From Mangifera indica (Eukaryota > Streptophyta > Magnoliopsida > Sapindales > Anacardiaceae): 64,000 nt of DNA. A model generated the notes under the pieces. That model saw only the letters and a program-made list of their open reading frames with translations. It searched no databases and had not been told where the DNA came from. The stretch's first letter is position 1; each line of letters starts with the position of its first letter. Made by a program: the position numbers and the translations under genes. Positions 35,255 through 46,936 of this stretch are shown here, piece after piece. The stretch spans positions 12,583,228 to 12,647,227 of the forward strand of contig NC_058152.1 of NCBI RefSeq assembly GCF_011075055.1, read 5' to 3'.

Positions 35255-35420
35255 AAGTTACATTAACTCTTATCATCTTGGGGATAAAAACATATTCTTT
35301 GATCATTTGGTTGCTGAGCCAAAACAGGCTGGCCAGGAACTTGATAATCATAAGCGTTTGGACCAGTCTGAGGATATCTCTCAGGCATTCCTCTATATGT
35401 TGCCCTGTCAGAGAAAAAGT
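35255..35420 (-). pseudogene. FRIGIDA-like relic c, last exon
   Basis: Minus-strand TYRGMPERYPQTGPNAYDYQ, then VPGQPVLAQQPNDQRI and CFYPQDDKS, the tail exon of a FRIGIDA-like protein. It keeps more of the C-terminus than relics a and b, up to a stop. Upstream sequence to about 35580 is a decayed copy of the preceding exon region; the rest of the gene is missing. Confidence 0.65.
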
Positions 35421-36309
35421 TACATTTCGCTGGTAAGTGCATTAGTCATTAAGTAAATCATAAACACATCAGAAAACAGCCAGAACATCCCTATCGAAAG
35501 CTGCCTTGCCACTGTGAGATTGAAATCCACAGTATCCTCAGTTTGCTCTTTGTTTCTTGCACTTCTTATCAGAAACCTGAAGAAGACAATCTTCAGGTTT
35601 CAATAGTACAGCAATTTGTGAATCACATAAAGTAGACGGTAAAATACAATGAATACTTCCATTAATGATAACGATAATACCAATAACAGCATAGCCTTAT
35701 GCTATTTCTACATGTGACAAACTGAAAGACAAAAGATCATTTTCAATAGGTTATGAGTTGGGATCACTGTATAACCATTCTCTTAAAAAAAAAATAAATA
35801 AATAAAAATCCTAATCATGTGAAGTTTATTAATATGTGGAGTTATATACAAAATCTTGATAAACCAATTGAAACATATAGGACATCTTTCATGCTTAAAA
35901 TATAAATTATATATTTGAAACAAAAGGGAAATAATTTAGAAATAACCATAGGCAACAATTAAAAGATACCTTACAACAATGTTTAGCATGTAAAACATCA
36001 AAAAAAAAAAAAATATCATTATTATAAATAAAAAGTTAAATAAACATAAGAAGTCATTGAAAAGAATCGAAAGAAGGCAAGTTAAAATCTCACTAAATAA
36101 ATCAATTAAATTCAATGTTTGAGTCCAGTTACCATGTGGCAGAAATATTTAGGTGGCCACATTTTTTGAGGGCATAACTATGAGAAAGACGTTTATAAGT
36201 TACTAGCATGTGTTAAGGCCATAAAAACCACAGAAAACAGGGCTTCTGATCTGATTGAACAACCTTAGCCTCAAACTCTTTTGATTCAAATAAACGGCCA
36301 AAGGAAATG
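35421..36309. other. Spacer
   Basis: A decayed FRIGIDA-like exon flank to about 35580, then AT-rich sequence with two A-runs (35780 and 36000). No gene supported. Confidence 0.4.
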
Positions 36310-36475
36310 ACCTCTCCTTAACAATCAGATCAATCCAACTCAGAAAGTTTTAAGTTCTTAACAATCTTGTAATGATACAACAACTCACAAAACGAAATCA
36401 ATTAAATTATCGAGCCAGCCTTCTAGAAACTCTGCAAAAGATTCATTACTCTTAAAGCCAAACCATTATAAAAAA
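36310..36475 (-). pseudogene. TNL C-JID relic
   Basis: The nucleotide order matches the C-JID exons of TNL-2 (12360-12500) and TNL-3 (42760-42910): an 'acaatcag.t.aatccaa' stretch, a 'taatgatacaacaac.cacaaaa' stretch, then 'ttctagaaactctgcaaaagattcattac'. The reading frame is gone. It marks a fourth TNL 3' end that has otherwise disappeared; a copy of TNL-1 upstream DNA follows at 36510-36630. Confidence 0.6.
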
Positions 36476-38640
36476 TTATGATGTTTTTCATTTGCCTTAC
36501 TTTAGGTTATATTTTAACTTAAAACTAGTGATCCCTATAATTGTTCCTTGCCAGGCATTGATTTTACTAGGCCTATTCATATAGCTACCAAATTCATTCA
36601 TTGACTTATCCTCAAGACTTTAAAAATGGGTCAGATTCAGCAAATTCATGTACTAAAAATTTGGAATTTTGCAGAACGGAATCAAGACTAACAAGAACCA
36701 AAAACCAATCAAAACTACAAAATAAATAAATAATTAATAAGGCAATACAGAGTTTTATATATATGTATATCACATGCATTAATATGAGGTGTTTATGAAA
36801 AGGAAATCAGTTGTGAATCGAATTTAACTCAATGATAAATTAATCTATGAAAGAAAACCTTTTCTAAGACATACCTGCACAGAGGGGCTGAATGAGCAAA
36901 GACCATGTTTGCTATGGATATATATCATCGGGAACCATAGGATCCCCGCCAATATCCATCCCACCATTCCATAATGAGAATGAACACCACTGCTTGAACT
37001 CCTCTCAGCATACTGTCTCTTGTAAAAACATTGTACCCTAACAATTGCAGTCCAGATTGCATTTTACAGGCTTCATAAGTCAGGCTCGAATTTGGGATCC
37101 TTGTGAAAATAAACATCAACCCCCAGTTCCAGTCAATTGCATGACCAAAAATTTCTAGCATATTTTAACTCATTTACCTTGAAAGCTACACATTAGGTAT
37201 TCAGTATATAGCATGAATCAGACATCTAATTATGTCAATAAATACCGAAGACTCTTTTCCTCCCCTTTTCACATGAAGATGGCAAAATGATAAAATTAAA
37301 TTAAAAATAACCTGATGCCTGCCGCACTGCTCACAAGTAGCACAGGGGACTTAGGTAATAGTACTCCCAGTTTCAATAATGAGAGCAGATTGTTGAGGTG
37401 GTGTAACGATCTAGAGGTGTGTAGTATAATACCTTCAACACCAAATCACCACAAATTCAAACAAAAATTCACTTTGAAACAAGAGATTAAGGACAAATCA
37501 ACATAAAGAGACAAAAAAAAATTCAAACCTGTTGAGAAGTAGATTGTTGTAGAGTTGCATACGAGTGTTAGGGTGCGAACTAGATGTGAATCTCTACAGG
37601 TGACAACGACAATTCGAAAAGCTGCCTCTCGAGATATGAGGAGGGAATTGGTAGAGCGCCAATACCATGGCGGGATGGGTGACACCATGCAAGAGATTTG
37701 CGGTCGGAGTGGCAGGAGTTGGTTGGAGGAGATATAAGAAGAGAAAAATGGCGGCGGCAGTGCGAGTGTGAGTAGGTGCCCAAGCCATTTCCTAGGAGGG
37801 CCAAGGCAATTCAAGTAAGAGTAAAATGGTGCGGATCAAGATGTAGAGAAAAGAATTTGAAGAGTGAGCTTTGAGACTTTTTGAGGATATTCTTTCGTTA
37901 TTCCTTCAAGAGAGTGATAGATGTCAATTGTTAGTTTGAAGGGAATGGTGAAATGTTTAAGCAATAGATGATGGGGTTAAAAATTTAGACCAAAACACCA
38001 ATCCCATCTAAGGTTTAGTTAATTGCCAATTTTTACCCACTAATTTTGAAAAATCTAAATCCACATGGTAAATTATTTATTATTCCTTTTTAATATAATA
38101 AAAAAAATATCTCATAAATTCCTATAATTTAAATTAAAAATTCATGCTATGTAATTATGAAATTAAATGTACAAAAATACCCCTCATATAAAAATTGTAA
38201 TTCAAACATAATTAAAAATAATTTACCAATGTAATTTTTTGCTTTACCAAATTTAAGAATAAAATATTTCAACTTAATTACATTACATTTATTTGCATTA
38301 TAGTTTCTTAAATGTATTCCAAATATTTTTAGTGGTAGAACCCATTTCAGTTTCACTCTTTGAAACTGAAATTCCTTATAGTGGTTGAACATTGCCTCGA
38401 TAATTGAACAAAGAAATCCTTGGTTAAGAAGTATTTTTGTGATCTAATTTACATATGCTTTCAGTTCTAACATAAATTATATATTGAACACTCAAACAAA
38501 ATGAAATACACAGTGAACTGATTGAGCATCATTACATATCAACAACTTCAACTTCCCTAAAACAACTCAAAAGAATGGTTCGATTTGTGGTTGCAGTTGT
38601 TGATATAGCATAAAGTTTGATCCCTTCTGCAAGCTTTTCA
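36476..38640. other. Spacer with copied TNL-1 flank
   Basis: 36510-36630 copies 1590-1730. 37070-37140 is shared with 8440-8510. 37550-37800 is less AT-rich and carries the unassigned open frame listed separately. The remainder is AT-rich without supported genes. Confidence 0.5.
37594..37788 (-). CDS. Unassigned small open frame with hydrophobic N-terminus
   Basis: 64 codons, starting MAWAPTHTRTAAAIFLFLYL, in a GC-richer island. The N-terminal hydrophobic run could be a signal peptide or chance. Other frames of the same island are also open, which weakens the case. No family recognised. Confidence 0.15.
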   Translation of the reverse strand: MAWAPTHTRTAAAIFLFLYLLQPTPATPTANLLHGVTHPAMVLALYQFPPHISRGSFSNCRCHL

Positions 38641-38724
38641 TCTAACATAGGAAATAGTAGGGATTTAACAACTGATAGCTCACTTCTACCAATGTCTAAC
38701 ATAGGAAATAGTAGGGATTTAACA
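38641..38724. repeat. 30-bp direct repeat, 54-bp period
   Basis: The 30 bases at 38641-38670 recur without change at 38695-38724 (both begin TCTAACATAGGAAATAGTAG). Found in sequence with no gene assignment. Confidence 0.9.
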
Positions 38725-38850
38725 AATTCTGCTTTAGCAAACATAATATATAGTCTTTACAGTAAACGCAATAACATTCTATGACATGGATAGGATACCA
38801 AGACAGATAGAAGACTGTATGTAAAATGAAAGAATCACAATAGAGCCAGA

Positions 38851-39236
38851 ATGTTGGAAGTCAATCATCACAAGGATGGTTATGGAAGGGAATGCAACAG
38901 ACTTCAGACAAGTATAAGTACAGACAAAGCTATGCAGAATGCTACTAAAGACATGAAACACAGAAAACTATTGACAGTAACAACATCCACTAAAGCCATC
39001 TCCACAACTAACAACTTAAGGAAAATCAATTCTTCTGTAATTGATGATATTCGTACCAGAAAATATTTGCAGCACCTTGAACAACTTCAAAAGCAGATTT
39101 TGAAGATTTTGGACTTCATTGTTAATTTGAACTTTAAATAGTGCAGCAACGATATAACAATACAGCTCAACAAATAGAAGCATCAAGGGAATGGAACAAG
39201 TTGCAATCATCCGTGAAAATTTTAATTGACCACATG
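38851..39236 (+). other. Unassigned exon-like segment, second copy
   Basis: 96 open codons at 38851-39141 (STKAISTTNNLRKINSSVID followed by RKYLQHLEQLQKQILKI) and the continuation YNNTAQQIEASREWNKLQSS, then VKILIDHMG before a GTAATT donor-like site. 38943-39236 aligns with 8663-8890, where a deletion removed the LEQLQKQ part. The helical, coiled-coil-like pattern is suggestive; family unknown. Confidence 0.3.
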
Positions 39237-40439
39237 GGTAATTAGTATTTTTAACAAGACAATATACCGCCCAACCTTTTGTTTATGCAAAGAATCCATA
39301 GAACAAAAAAACGATAACAAAACCTCGTATGGACATTTATCTAAACCCCTAGGCAAATAAAATTCGTGACACAACAAAGAAGCCCCAGCAATAAACTTTA
39401 AAACTATCACAACCATATAGTGTATTGGTAAATATACAAATAAGCAAGACGGAACCCAACAGGATCATAATCATAAGAATGTGAAATAAATGTAGAACAA
39501 GTCCAGACATTATAATGAATGACTGCACACTAGAAGCGCAAATCCAAAAAAGGAAAGGAAAGAAAAGGAAGAGAACAGAAAGGATGATCTTTCAACCAAT
39601 TTGTCTGTCAATTGAAAGGCTGCTAAATTGTATATCAATAAACAGAATATTCATTACAGCCATTCACTAAGCAGCAATGGAGATCGCACCAAAACAAAAG
39701 CATTGAAAAGGTAATAACTTAGCACATCAACGGGAGAGTTCATCTCAATCAAGAGAAAAAAAATCATACCAAACTCTGATGAAGACAAACAGTTCGATGC
39801 ACTGACGATTTAAGACAAGTTATGGAGAGTTCACAGAGATTTCAAGTGTCAGAGAGAAGACGAGTTGAGAAGTTGAAGAGGAGACTGAGTAGACACGCCG
39901 GAGAGGAGACAAGTTTGAATGTCAGAGAGCCGACGACTTTGGAGTGCAGAGGAGATGATATATCTATTTTAGGGATTTTGACTTGGGAATGTATTTGGAT
40001 TTTTCAAAATTAACGGCTGTGAATTTACATTTGACTAAACCTTGGGTAATATTAGGTGGTTTGGCAAAAAATTTATTAAGGACATATAAAAATTTAGGCC
40101 AAAAAATATTTTCCACTCAAGTTCTAATATAAAGACAAATATATATTTGTAAGATTTGAAAAACTCAAATACTTATCTATTTATTAATTTTTGTTAAAAT
40201 TTTCAGTCAGAGATAAGGTAAAATCATCGTTTTACTAATAATATTAAAAATATATAAAATTCATTATATTTTCCTCCTTGGATTTTAAAAACTAACAATT
40301 TCACTCTTATTTAAAGTTTTCTAATTTTCAAAAGTAATATCCCCCCCAACCCAATGAAGCTTTCATCCCATGAAACGTCAGCTGCTAGATCTTCATCTTT
40401 TTGATGAGCAAAAGACTTGATGAATCATCACTTCGTTTG

Positions 40440-40560
40440 GAATTGACAAAGATACATTTTAAATAAATATTTTTAAATGTGTCATCATATGATTGAGTAA
40501 TTTTGAATTAAAGATAAAATAATACTTAATTATGTGATTACATATATAAATTTATACCCA
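40440..40560. mobile_element. Fragment of the fold-back MITE family
   Basis: Shares TGTGTCATCATATGATTGAG and the 'ttttgaattaaagataaaataata' centre with the elements at 9644 and 44678; the arms are only partly kept. Confidence 0.4.
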
Positions 40561-41040
40561 TTTGAGTATTTAAATGAATACCCCTAATATTATGTAAATA
40601 ATTTTTATCACCCAAGGTTTATTGCGCAAACACTTTTTTAATCCTAATTAGCATAAAAAACATTTGCGCTAAAATAACAATATTCTATCATACTCAAAAA
40701 TTTTAAACATAAAAACTTAAACTCTAAATATGTTTAAATATTTAAAGAAATAATATGTTTATCATATAATTTAAATATTTGAGTGTTATTTTTAATTTTT
40801 TGTTAATATAGTGTTGTATAATATTTTGAAAAATAAAATAGGTGGGATAAAATGATAATTTCACTTTTTAATTATGTTGTTTCAATAAAAAAGTTTAATT
40901 TTGGGTGAGAAAATACTATCTATGTCTAATTTTGGTTGGAGAAATGTTATTTATGTCAATTTTGGGTGAAGAAGTGTTTTACAGCCAAGCATGGGTGGGA
41001 AAAGTCATTCACTCACAAATAAATTCTCTGCACATTCACT

Positions 41041-41690
41041 AAGGTTGCATAAAAATCTTGATAATCATAAGAGTTCGGACCAGGCAGAGGATATCTCTCA
41101 GGCATTCCTCCATATGCTGCCCTGTCAAAGAAAATGTTGAGTTTTGCTCGCAAGTGCACGACACATCAGAAAACAGGCAGAACAAGCCTACGAGGAGCTG
41201 CCTTGCCACTGTGAAAAAGAAATCCATGGTATCCGTAGTTTGCTCTTTGTTTCTTGGAGTGTTGACGTCTACCAAAATCTCCACCCCTTTTCTTATCAGA
41301 TTTTGACCTCTCCAGTTGTTCAATACTTTTCTGAAGTGGATCAAGAGGATAGTCAGGTTCAAGCCTGTACTCTTGGACACAACTAACTACAGCTTTCAAA
41401 GCAGCAAGTTCCTGTGCATTTACATCAATCTGTATTGAAAAGAAATTTCTCATTTAGCATTTAGTTACAAAGGAATTTCCAAGCATCACTCACTCATTAT
41501 GCTTTAGTATGAAAATTAACCGGTGCACTAGTATCTCCACCCGAACTCACACCCTTTCCCTGTGAGTTACTCCTTCAATTCTTTAAGTATGTCTTCAAGA
41601 AGTGAACAGGGGGAAAGCTTTCAGTAAGATGGAAGGCATGAATGAAATGTACGGCATCAATTTGTTTCCTGCTGTTAACCGAGGACTCAA
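41041..41690 (-). pseudogene. FRIGIDA-like protein relic b (C-terminal exons)
   Basis: Best preserved of the three FRIGIDA-like relics. VNSRKQIDAVHFIHAFHLTE (about 41600-41690); then an exon from 41429 reading IDVNAQELAALKAVVSCVQE, YRLEPDYPLDPLQKSIEQLE and RSKSDKKRGGDFGRRQ, which keeps the frame lost in relic a; then a last exon (41121 down) with AAYGGMPERYPLPGPNSYDY, cut soon after by divergence. FRIGIDA-like proteins act in flowering-time and ABA-related complexes. The N-terminal coiled-coil half is absent, so this is a pseudogene fragment lying 0.75 kb downstream of TNL-3. Confidence 0.7.
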
Positions 41691-42435
41691 CAAAACCTGT
41701 ACAGAGAGTGAGGCTTGATGATTAGCAAATTTCACATCAAATTATCTCTCCAAGTTATGCCAAGCAGCAATGGATATAACACCTAATTAATTACTAGTTA
41801 ATAGCAAGCTTACAGCAGTATCGAAGAGCAACCAATACCCTTTCATAGCCTAGAGAACCAAATAGCAGCAAAACATATCTGTAACCATACAACACCTAAT
41901 TAAGTAGTAGTTAGTAACATAATCCAATTCCAGGCAAGCAAATCCAGAGAATATTAAAATGACAGTCAAGGGAATTTGTGTCCACACGCTTAGTTGCCAG
42001 TCTGAGATAAAGCCAACCTGAAAACACACTGAATAACATTTAAAAAAAGAGGCACTTCAACATTCTGTAATAGAGAACTACAGAGCATAGACCACGAATG
42101 TAAATTGCAGAAAGTTAGCCAGATACTTCAGAAGGCAACATGAAGTAATCTTTACCTTGAAACTATTAAACTACCATGGAGTAAGCCACATCATCTATAA
42201 AGAATTTCCAAGATTAGGCATATCGTGAAGATTAGGCAAACAAGAAGCCCTAGAAATGGAGTAAATTTCCTCTGGAAGCAGCACCTGCTTTAGTAAATTT
42301 GCACAACCATCAGCCATCCCTTTACCACACGAGAAAGGGACATGGGGACATAAAGGGGATCTTATCAACATGTTCTGACCTAATATTATAAGTTCAGGGA
42401 TTTTGTACTTACATTACCTTTTCTATAACAACATT

Positions 42436-42972
42436 TCAACCTTCAAGTTTCAATCGCTTATGAGGTCTTTCATCATTTTTATCCACTCTTGGATCTTTTC
42501 TCCAATCATCATTTTTGTGATACAATAAAGTCACTCCACATTTTTTCACTGGGCTTCGAACCATACCATTCTTAGTTGCTTGTTCAACGAAGAACTCAAC
42601 ACCACCCTGGCTATTCAAATTGTGTGGAGGAAATTCCTTGTACATCGTAATGTAATTAAAACGTATGCATACATGATCTGATTCAATAATGTCCTCACCT
42701 TCAAGAAACTCAACCCCAATGCTTGATGACTTAATTAAATAACAAGAGATAATCTTCTTTCCATTAACAATCAGGTGAAATCCAACATTGAAAATTGTAA
42801 GTTTTTGATAGTCTTGTGATACAACAACACATAAAGCGAAACCAATTAAGTTATCTTTGACCCAACCTCTTGGAAACTTTATAAAGGATCCATCACTTTT
42901 TAAGTCAAACCAACTTGGAATTTCGCATTCTGGGTAATGAATGTACGCCGATTGCCAAAAAGGAACGAAATT
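42436..42972 (-). CDS. TNL-3 exon 5, C-JID domain
   Basis: Final exon, residues 995-1172 plus stop, starting after ACATGCAG. It opens NFVPFWQSAYIHYPECEIPS and carries WFDLKSDGSFIKFPRGW, GFALCVVVS and GGVEFFVEQATKNGMV, ending KRLKLEG. This post-LRR C-JID domain contributes to ligand contact in TNL resistosomes. It is open throughout, unlike its counterpart in TNL-2. Phase 0 agrees with the exon 4 donor. Confidence 0.92.
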   Translation of the reverse strand, partial: NFVPFWQSAYIHYPECEIPSWFDLKSDGSFIKFPRGWVKDNLIGFALCVVVSQDYQKLTIFNVGFHLIVNGKKIISCYLIKSSSIGVEFLEGEDIIESDHVCIRFNYITMYKEFPPHNLNSQGGVEFFVEQATKNGMVRSPVKKCGVTLLYHKNDDWRKDPRVDKNDERPHKRLKLEG

Positions 42973-45144
42973 CTGCATGTACATCAATAGTCCATTTAAT
43001 ATTATATATTTTAATAATATGTCGTAAGAAACTCTATATTCATAAAGCAGCAATCTAAGTAAGATTTTCAGATAGAAAATATTTTGATTAAAGAATTATC
43101 AACTTTGTCTTAGATTAAGACTATATAGTATTTCATTATATCAAATAAAAATAATTAAATATATTAATTATTTAGTTAACAATACTAAATTTATATATAT
43201 AAGAATATTATATAATAAGAAAGCTATATTTTAGATGTAATTCTGTATAATATAATTTAAAGGTAAGATATGATGAGAATAGTAAATTTAATAGTATGTT
43301 GAGAGTAAAAGTGTGAGAATTACAAATTGGTGGATCTGTTTATAATTGTGAAGAATATCATGGTGTTAGAATAGTTTTCATAAATTGATGGACATGTCTT
43401 ATGTTTCTCAAAACAAATGGTGGGTTTTGGTTAATAATGTAAAATGGTAAGTTTCAAAAAATAGGTCGTTCTATAATAAAGAATAGAGAATTACGAAAAA
43501 TGTAGAAGTTTCACTTAGGCCTTCAATTCCTTTTCCTATTTTTGATTTTTTGTTTTCTCTTTCATCAAAACCTGCATTCTTCTTTCATCAAATTTGTTCA
43601 ATGTTTGTTCTGGATAGTTTAATTCAATATAATCTTTAATTAATCATTAATTCAAAATCACTCTATTACAAGACGACAAATTATCTATGTGTCTAATAGT
43701 ATACTCAATACTGAGCATATATAATTTTATTGTTTCGTAATTACCCTTGTAAATACTTCTCCCTTAAAATTTCTATATACACAAGAAGCTAATTAATCTT
43801 TTCTTGAGATTATATTGAATTAAATTGTTCACTAGTTTCATAACTCAATATCATTACGTGTGTGTTGTCTCAAAAATTCCATCAAGATGATGAAAATAAA
43901 GGAAGTTATGTTTAAGGGGAGATGTTGAGAATCAAAGTGTGAGAAGTGCAAAGTGATGGATTAGATTGTAATGGTACTTAATTGTTAGAATTGCAAAGTG
44001 GTGTATCTAATTGTATTGAAATCAAAACAGTGAGTTTTATTCAAAACTCATTATTTCATTATAGCAATCAAATCTTGTATATAAATCCTAGTTGTTGCAT
44101 ACTTAGATGTTGATGATTAATAAAAAAAAAAAAAAATTCTCTCTTTTTATCTTTTCTCACTTAGCCTACTTGATTTTACATAGTAAAATTATAAACTCCC
44201 TTTAAATTATTAAGTATTATTATTATGAAATTTGAATTTAATATACATATAAAATAGTCCTACCTTATCGTTTTTAATTTAATACAACTTTAAAAACATA
44301 GTGCAATCCAATACAACGTGCCAAATGCACCCAAAAAATCTCAAATAGGCAAGACACTACAAGGGTAAGGATATTTGTTAAGTTTATATAAATTAAAATT
44401 TTAATAGACATGTCTATTACTTTTAAAATGAAATATGTGAAGAATATTGTGGTGTTAAAATAGTTTTCATAAATTGATGGGCATGTCTTATGTTTCTCAA
44501 AACAAATTGTAGTTTTTGGTGAATAACGTAAAATGGTGATTTTCAACAAAATAGATCGTCCCATAATAAATGATAGAGAGTTATCAAAGAAGTAAAAGTT
44601 TAACCTAAGCTTTCAATTCCGTTTCCTATTCTTAATTTTTTGTTTTCTTATTCATCAAAACTTGCATTATTTTTTAACAATAAAACTATATGTACCCACT
44701 TTGGGTACATAAATATATACACATTTATATGTGTCATCATGTGATTGGATGATTTTGAATTAAGAATAAAATAATAACCAATCATATAATGACACATATG
44801 AGTGTGTATATATTTATGTACCCAAAATGGGTACACATAATATTGCTCATTTTTTAATCAAATTTGTTCAATGTTTGTTCTAGATAGTTTAATTTAATAT
44901 AATCTTTAATTAATTTTTAATTCAAAATCACTTTATCACAAGGGTAGGACTATTTGTTAAGTTTATATAAATTAAAATTTTAATCCACATGTCTTTTACT
45001 TTTAAAATGAAATATGTATACTCATATTTAATTTTTAAGTCTTTTGAATGGGATATTAAAAGTTATAAAGTTTCAAGATTCAAAATTTATAAAAAATGAA
45101 TTGACATCATAAGAAAACACAAAAAGTGAGAGAGATCGACTTAC
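42973..45144 (-). other. TNL-3 intron 4
   Basis: 2.17-kb AT-rich intron between donor AAA|GTAAGT and acceptor ATGCAG. It contains an internal partial duplication (43350-43670 repeated at about 44437-44935, and 44360-44437 repeated at 44938-45015) and a fold-back MITE inserted into the second copy. No coding sequence. Confidence 0.7.
44678..44848. mobile_element. Fold-back MITE in TNL-3 intron 4, 9-bp target duplication
   Basis: The arms TGTACCCACTTTGGGTACAT and, inverted, TGTACCCATTTTGGGTACAT continue as inverted copies for nearly 60 bp. ATTTTTTAA lies on both sides (44669-44677, 44849-44857), and the empty site is visible in the duplicated intron copy near 43575. A 9-bp duplication with long inverted ends fits a Mutator-like MITE; the short right-end bases are less certain. 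Confidence 0.7.
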
Positions 45145-46191
45145 TTTACGGTGATAGAATTGTCGAGAGAAATAGTCTGCTGCACTTCTTTCAAGATTCA
45201 AGAGCGCATCTGTCATCTCTAATTTTAATTTGAAACAATTAGAGAAGTTGATGCACTCAAAAAAAGAATCCATACATAGGAATGTAGCTGGTAAACTTGA
45301 TATTGATTCAAGAGATTCGCAATTCCTTGCATTAATATACTGTAAACTGCTTGGAAGCTTTGGTAAGTATTTAAGCTTCGGGCAAAGGTATAAATAAAGC
45401 TCTTGCAGGTTAGAGAGGTCTTTGATGCTCTCTGGTAGCGTCTTGAAATTGTTTTGATTAAGACGTAAGCACTTCAGTGAGAGTAATTCGCCAATATTGT
45501 CGGGTAACACCTCGGTGCAACAATCAGTCAGACATAGCTCTGTCATTCTTTGGAAGACAGATAAATCGAAGAGTGGGATACCCAGTCGCTCTTGTATCTT
45601 ACATATTGTCAAAGATAATGTCTCCAGGTTGATCAAACTTGTCATAAATGTTGGTATTTTTGCAAAAGAAATTTCCTCCAATTCCAATACCTCCAGACTT
45701 TGTAAATTTCCCATCCCTTTAGGCAATCTGTCAAGTTTGGAACAACCCGAGAGATAAAGACATTTAAGAGATTTCAACTCACGAATGTTATCTGATAATC
45801 TCTCAAGCCTTGAACATTTTCTAAGACTCAATTTTACTAGTCTAAATAAATGTCGTATTGATGGGAATTCTTTAATAGCAGTTCCATCTAGATATAACTC
45901 TTCAACTGCATCAGGGAGATGTTGAACTGTTTCAAGATTTGAGCAATTGGAGAGATTAACTTCTCGAAGAGATTGGCAATTATCACTAATTGAAAGATTT
46001 TTCAAGCTTTTGCATCCTTGCAGATTCAAGATAACAAGTTTATGAAGATTTTGGATAGATAAAAAACTATCAAGCAAAATTGTACAATCTTTAAGATTTA
46101 AGCTCTCAAGATTTGGCATAAGTAGCAAATCTGGTATTCTGTGTAGATACGTAGAGTGACTGAGATCAATATATTTCAAATTAACAAGAAC
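45145..46191 (-). CDS. TNL-3 exon 4, leucine-rich repeats
   Basis: Residues 646-994. After GACAG it begins VLVNLKYIDLSHSTYLHRIP and runs through about a dozen LRRs (LVILNLQGCKSLKNL, VEELYLDGTAIKEFP, LKCLYLSGCSKLDRLP, LPESIKDLSNLQELYL), the surface that recognises effectors in TNLs. It ends at CGTAAA|GTAAGT. No stop, and a good acceptor, in contrast with TNL-2. The reading frame continues past the donor for a short distance; the splice end was chosen by the canonical donor and by phase with exon 5. Confidence 0.92.
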
Positions 46192-46316
46192 CTGTCAAAA
46201 AAAGAAAAAAAAATTAAATTAAATGAAGTAAAGCTAGAAACATAACTAACTTACAAAAAATTACAATTTAAAGCATACACAAAAAAAAAAAAAGCAATAT
46301 AAAAGTTAACAAATAC

Positions 46317-46685
46317 CTGGTTACTAGTCCAAAGTTTTTCAACTTTGCTATTAGGCATGTAAAGTGCAACAAGGTTCTTTGGATTAAAATTTGGTGGCAA
46401 TGATTTGTCAGGATATCCATGAAAGCAAAAATGCCTTATCTCATAGAAATCAAACTTAAGTTTCTCAAAACCATGCACCTTTCCAGCATTGGAGTTTTCT
46501 CTTTTCAACCATCTCAAGATACGGTGCAATGCAAAGGAATCAGATTCAGGCACCTTCTTTCCATGTTCAGACCCATAAAACTTCAAGAATCTCAGGTTTT
46601 GCATGTTGTTAAAAGCTTTAGGATTTAAATGCAGCTCTTCTACTTTAGACATATCCAAGCATATGCTTCGAACTACCCTAGTTCC
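46317..46685 (-). CDS. TNL-3 exon 3, NB-ARC/LRR linker
   Basis: Residues 523-645, phase 0 at both ends, between ACCAG acceptor and ACCAG|GTATTT donor. It starts GTRVVRSICLDMSKVEELHL and includes the linker LNPKAFNNMQNLRFLKFYGS and LPPNFNPKNLVALYMPNSKV. It is 25 codons longer than TNL-2 exon 3 because of the SDSFALHRILRW stretch, which resembles the longer form common in TNLs, so TNL-2 probably lost it. Confidence 0.92.
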
Positions 46686-46936
46686 CTGGTAATCACAAGC
46701 ATATTGGTGAAAAGTCAATTTGAAATTACTTAATTACATCAATTCTTAAGTAATTTACTCTCAAATATGTTTCTTTTCAGAATATGTAAATAAAAATAAT
46801 AATAGATGTGTCATTACTATCCTATACCAAATAATTTAATTCCCAATGATAATTAAAAATAAATATTCTGCTAACAAATATTTTATTATAATTTATGTAT
46901 AAAATAGAAATAAAAAATTAGTGTTTTGACTCTTAC

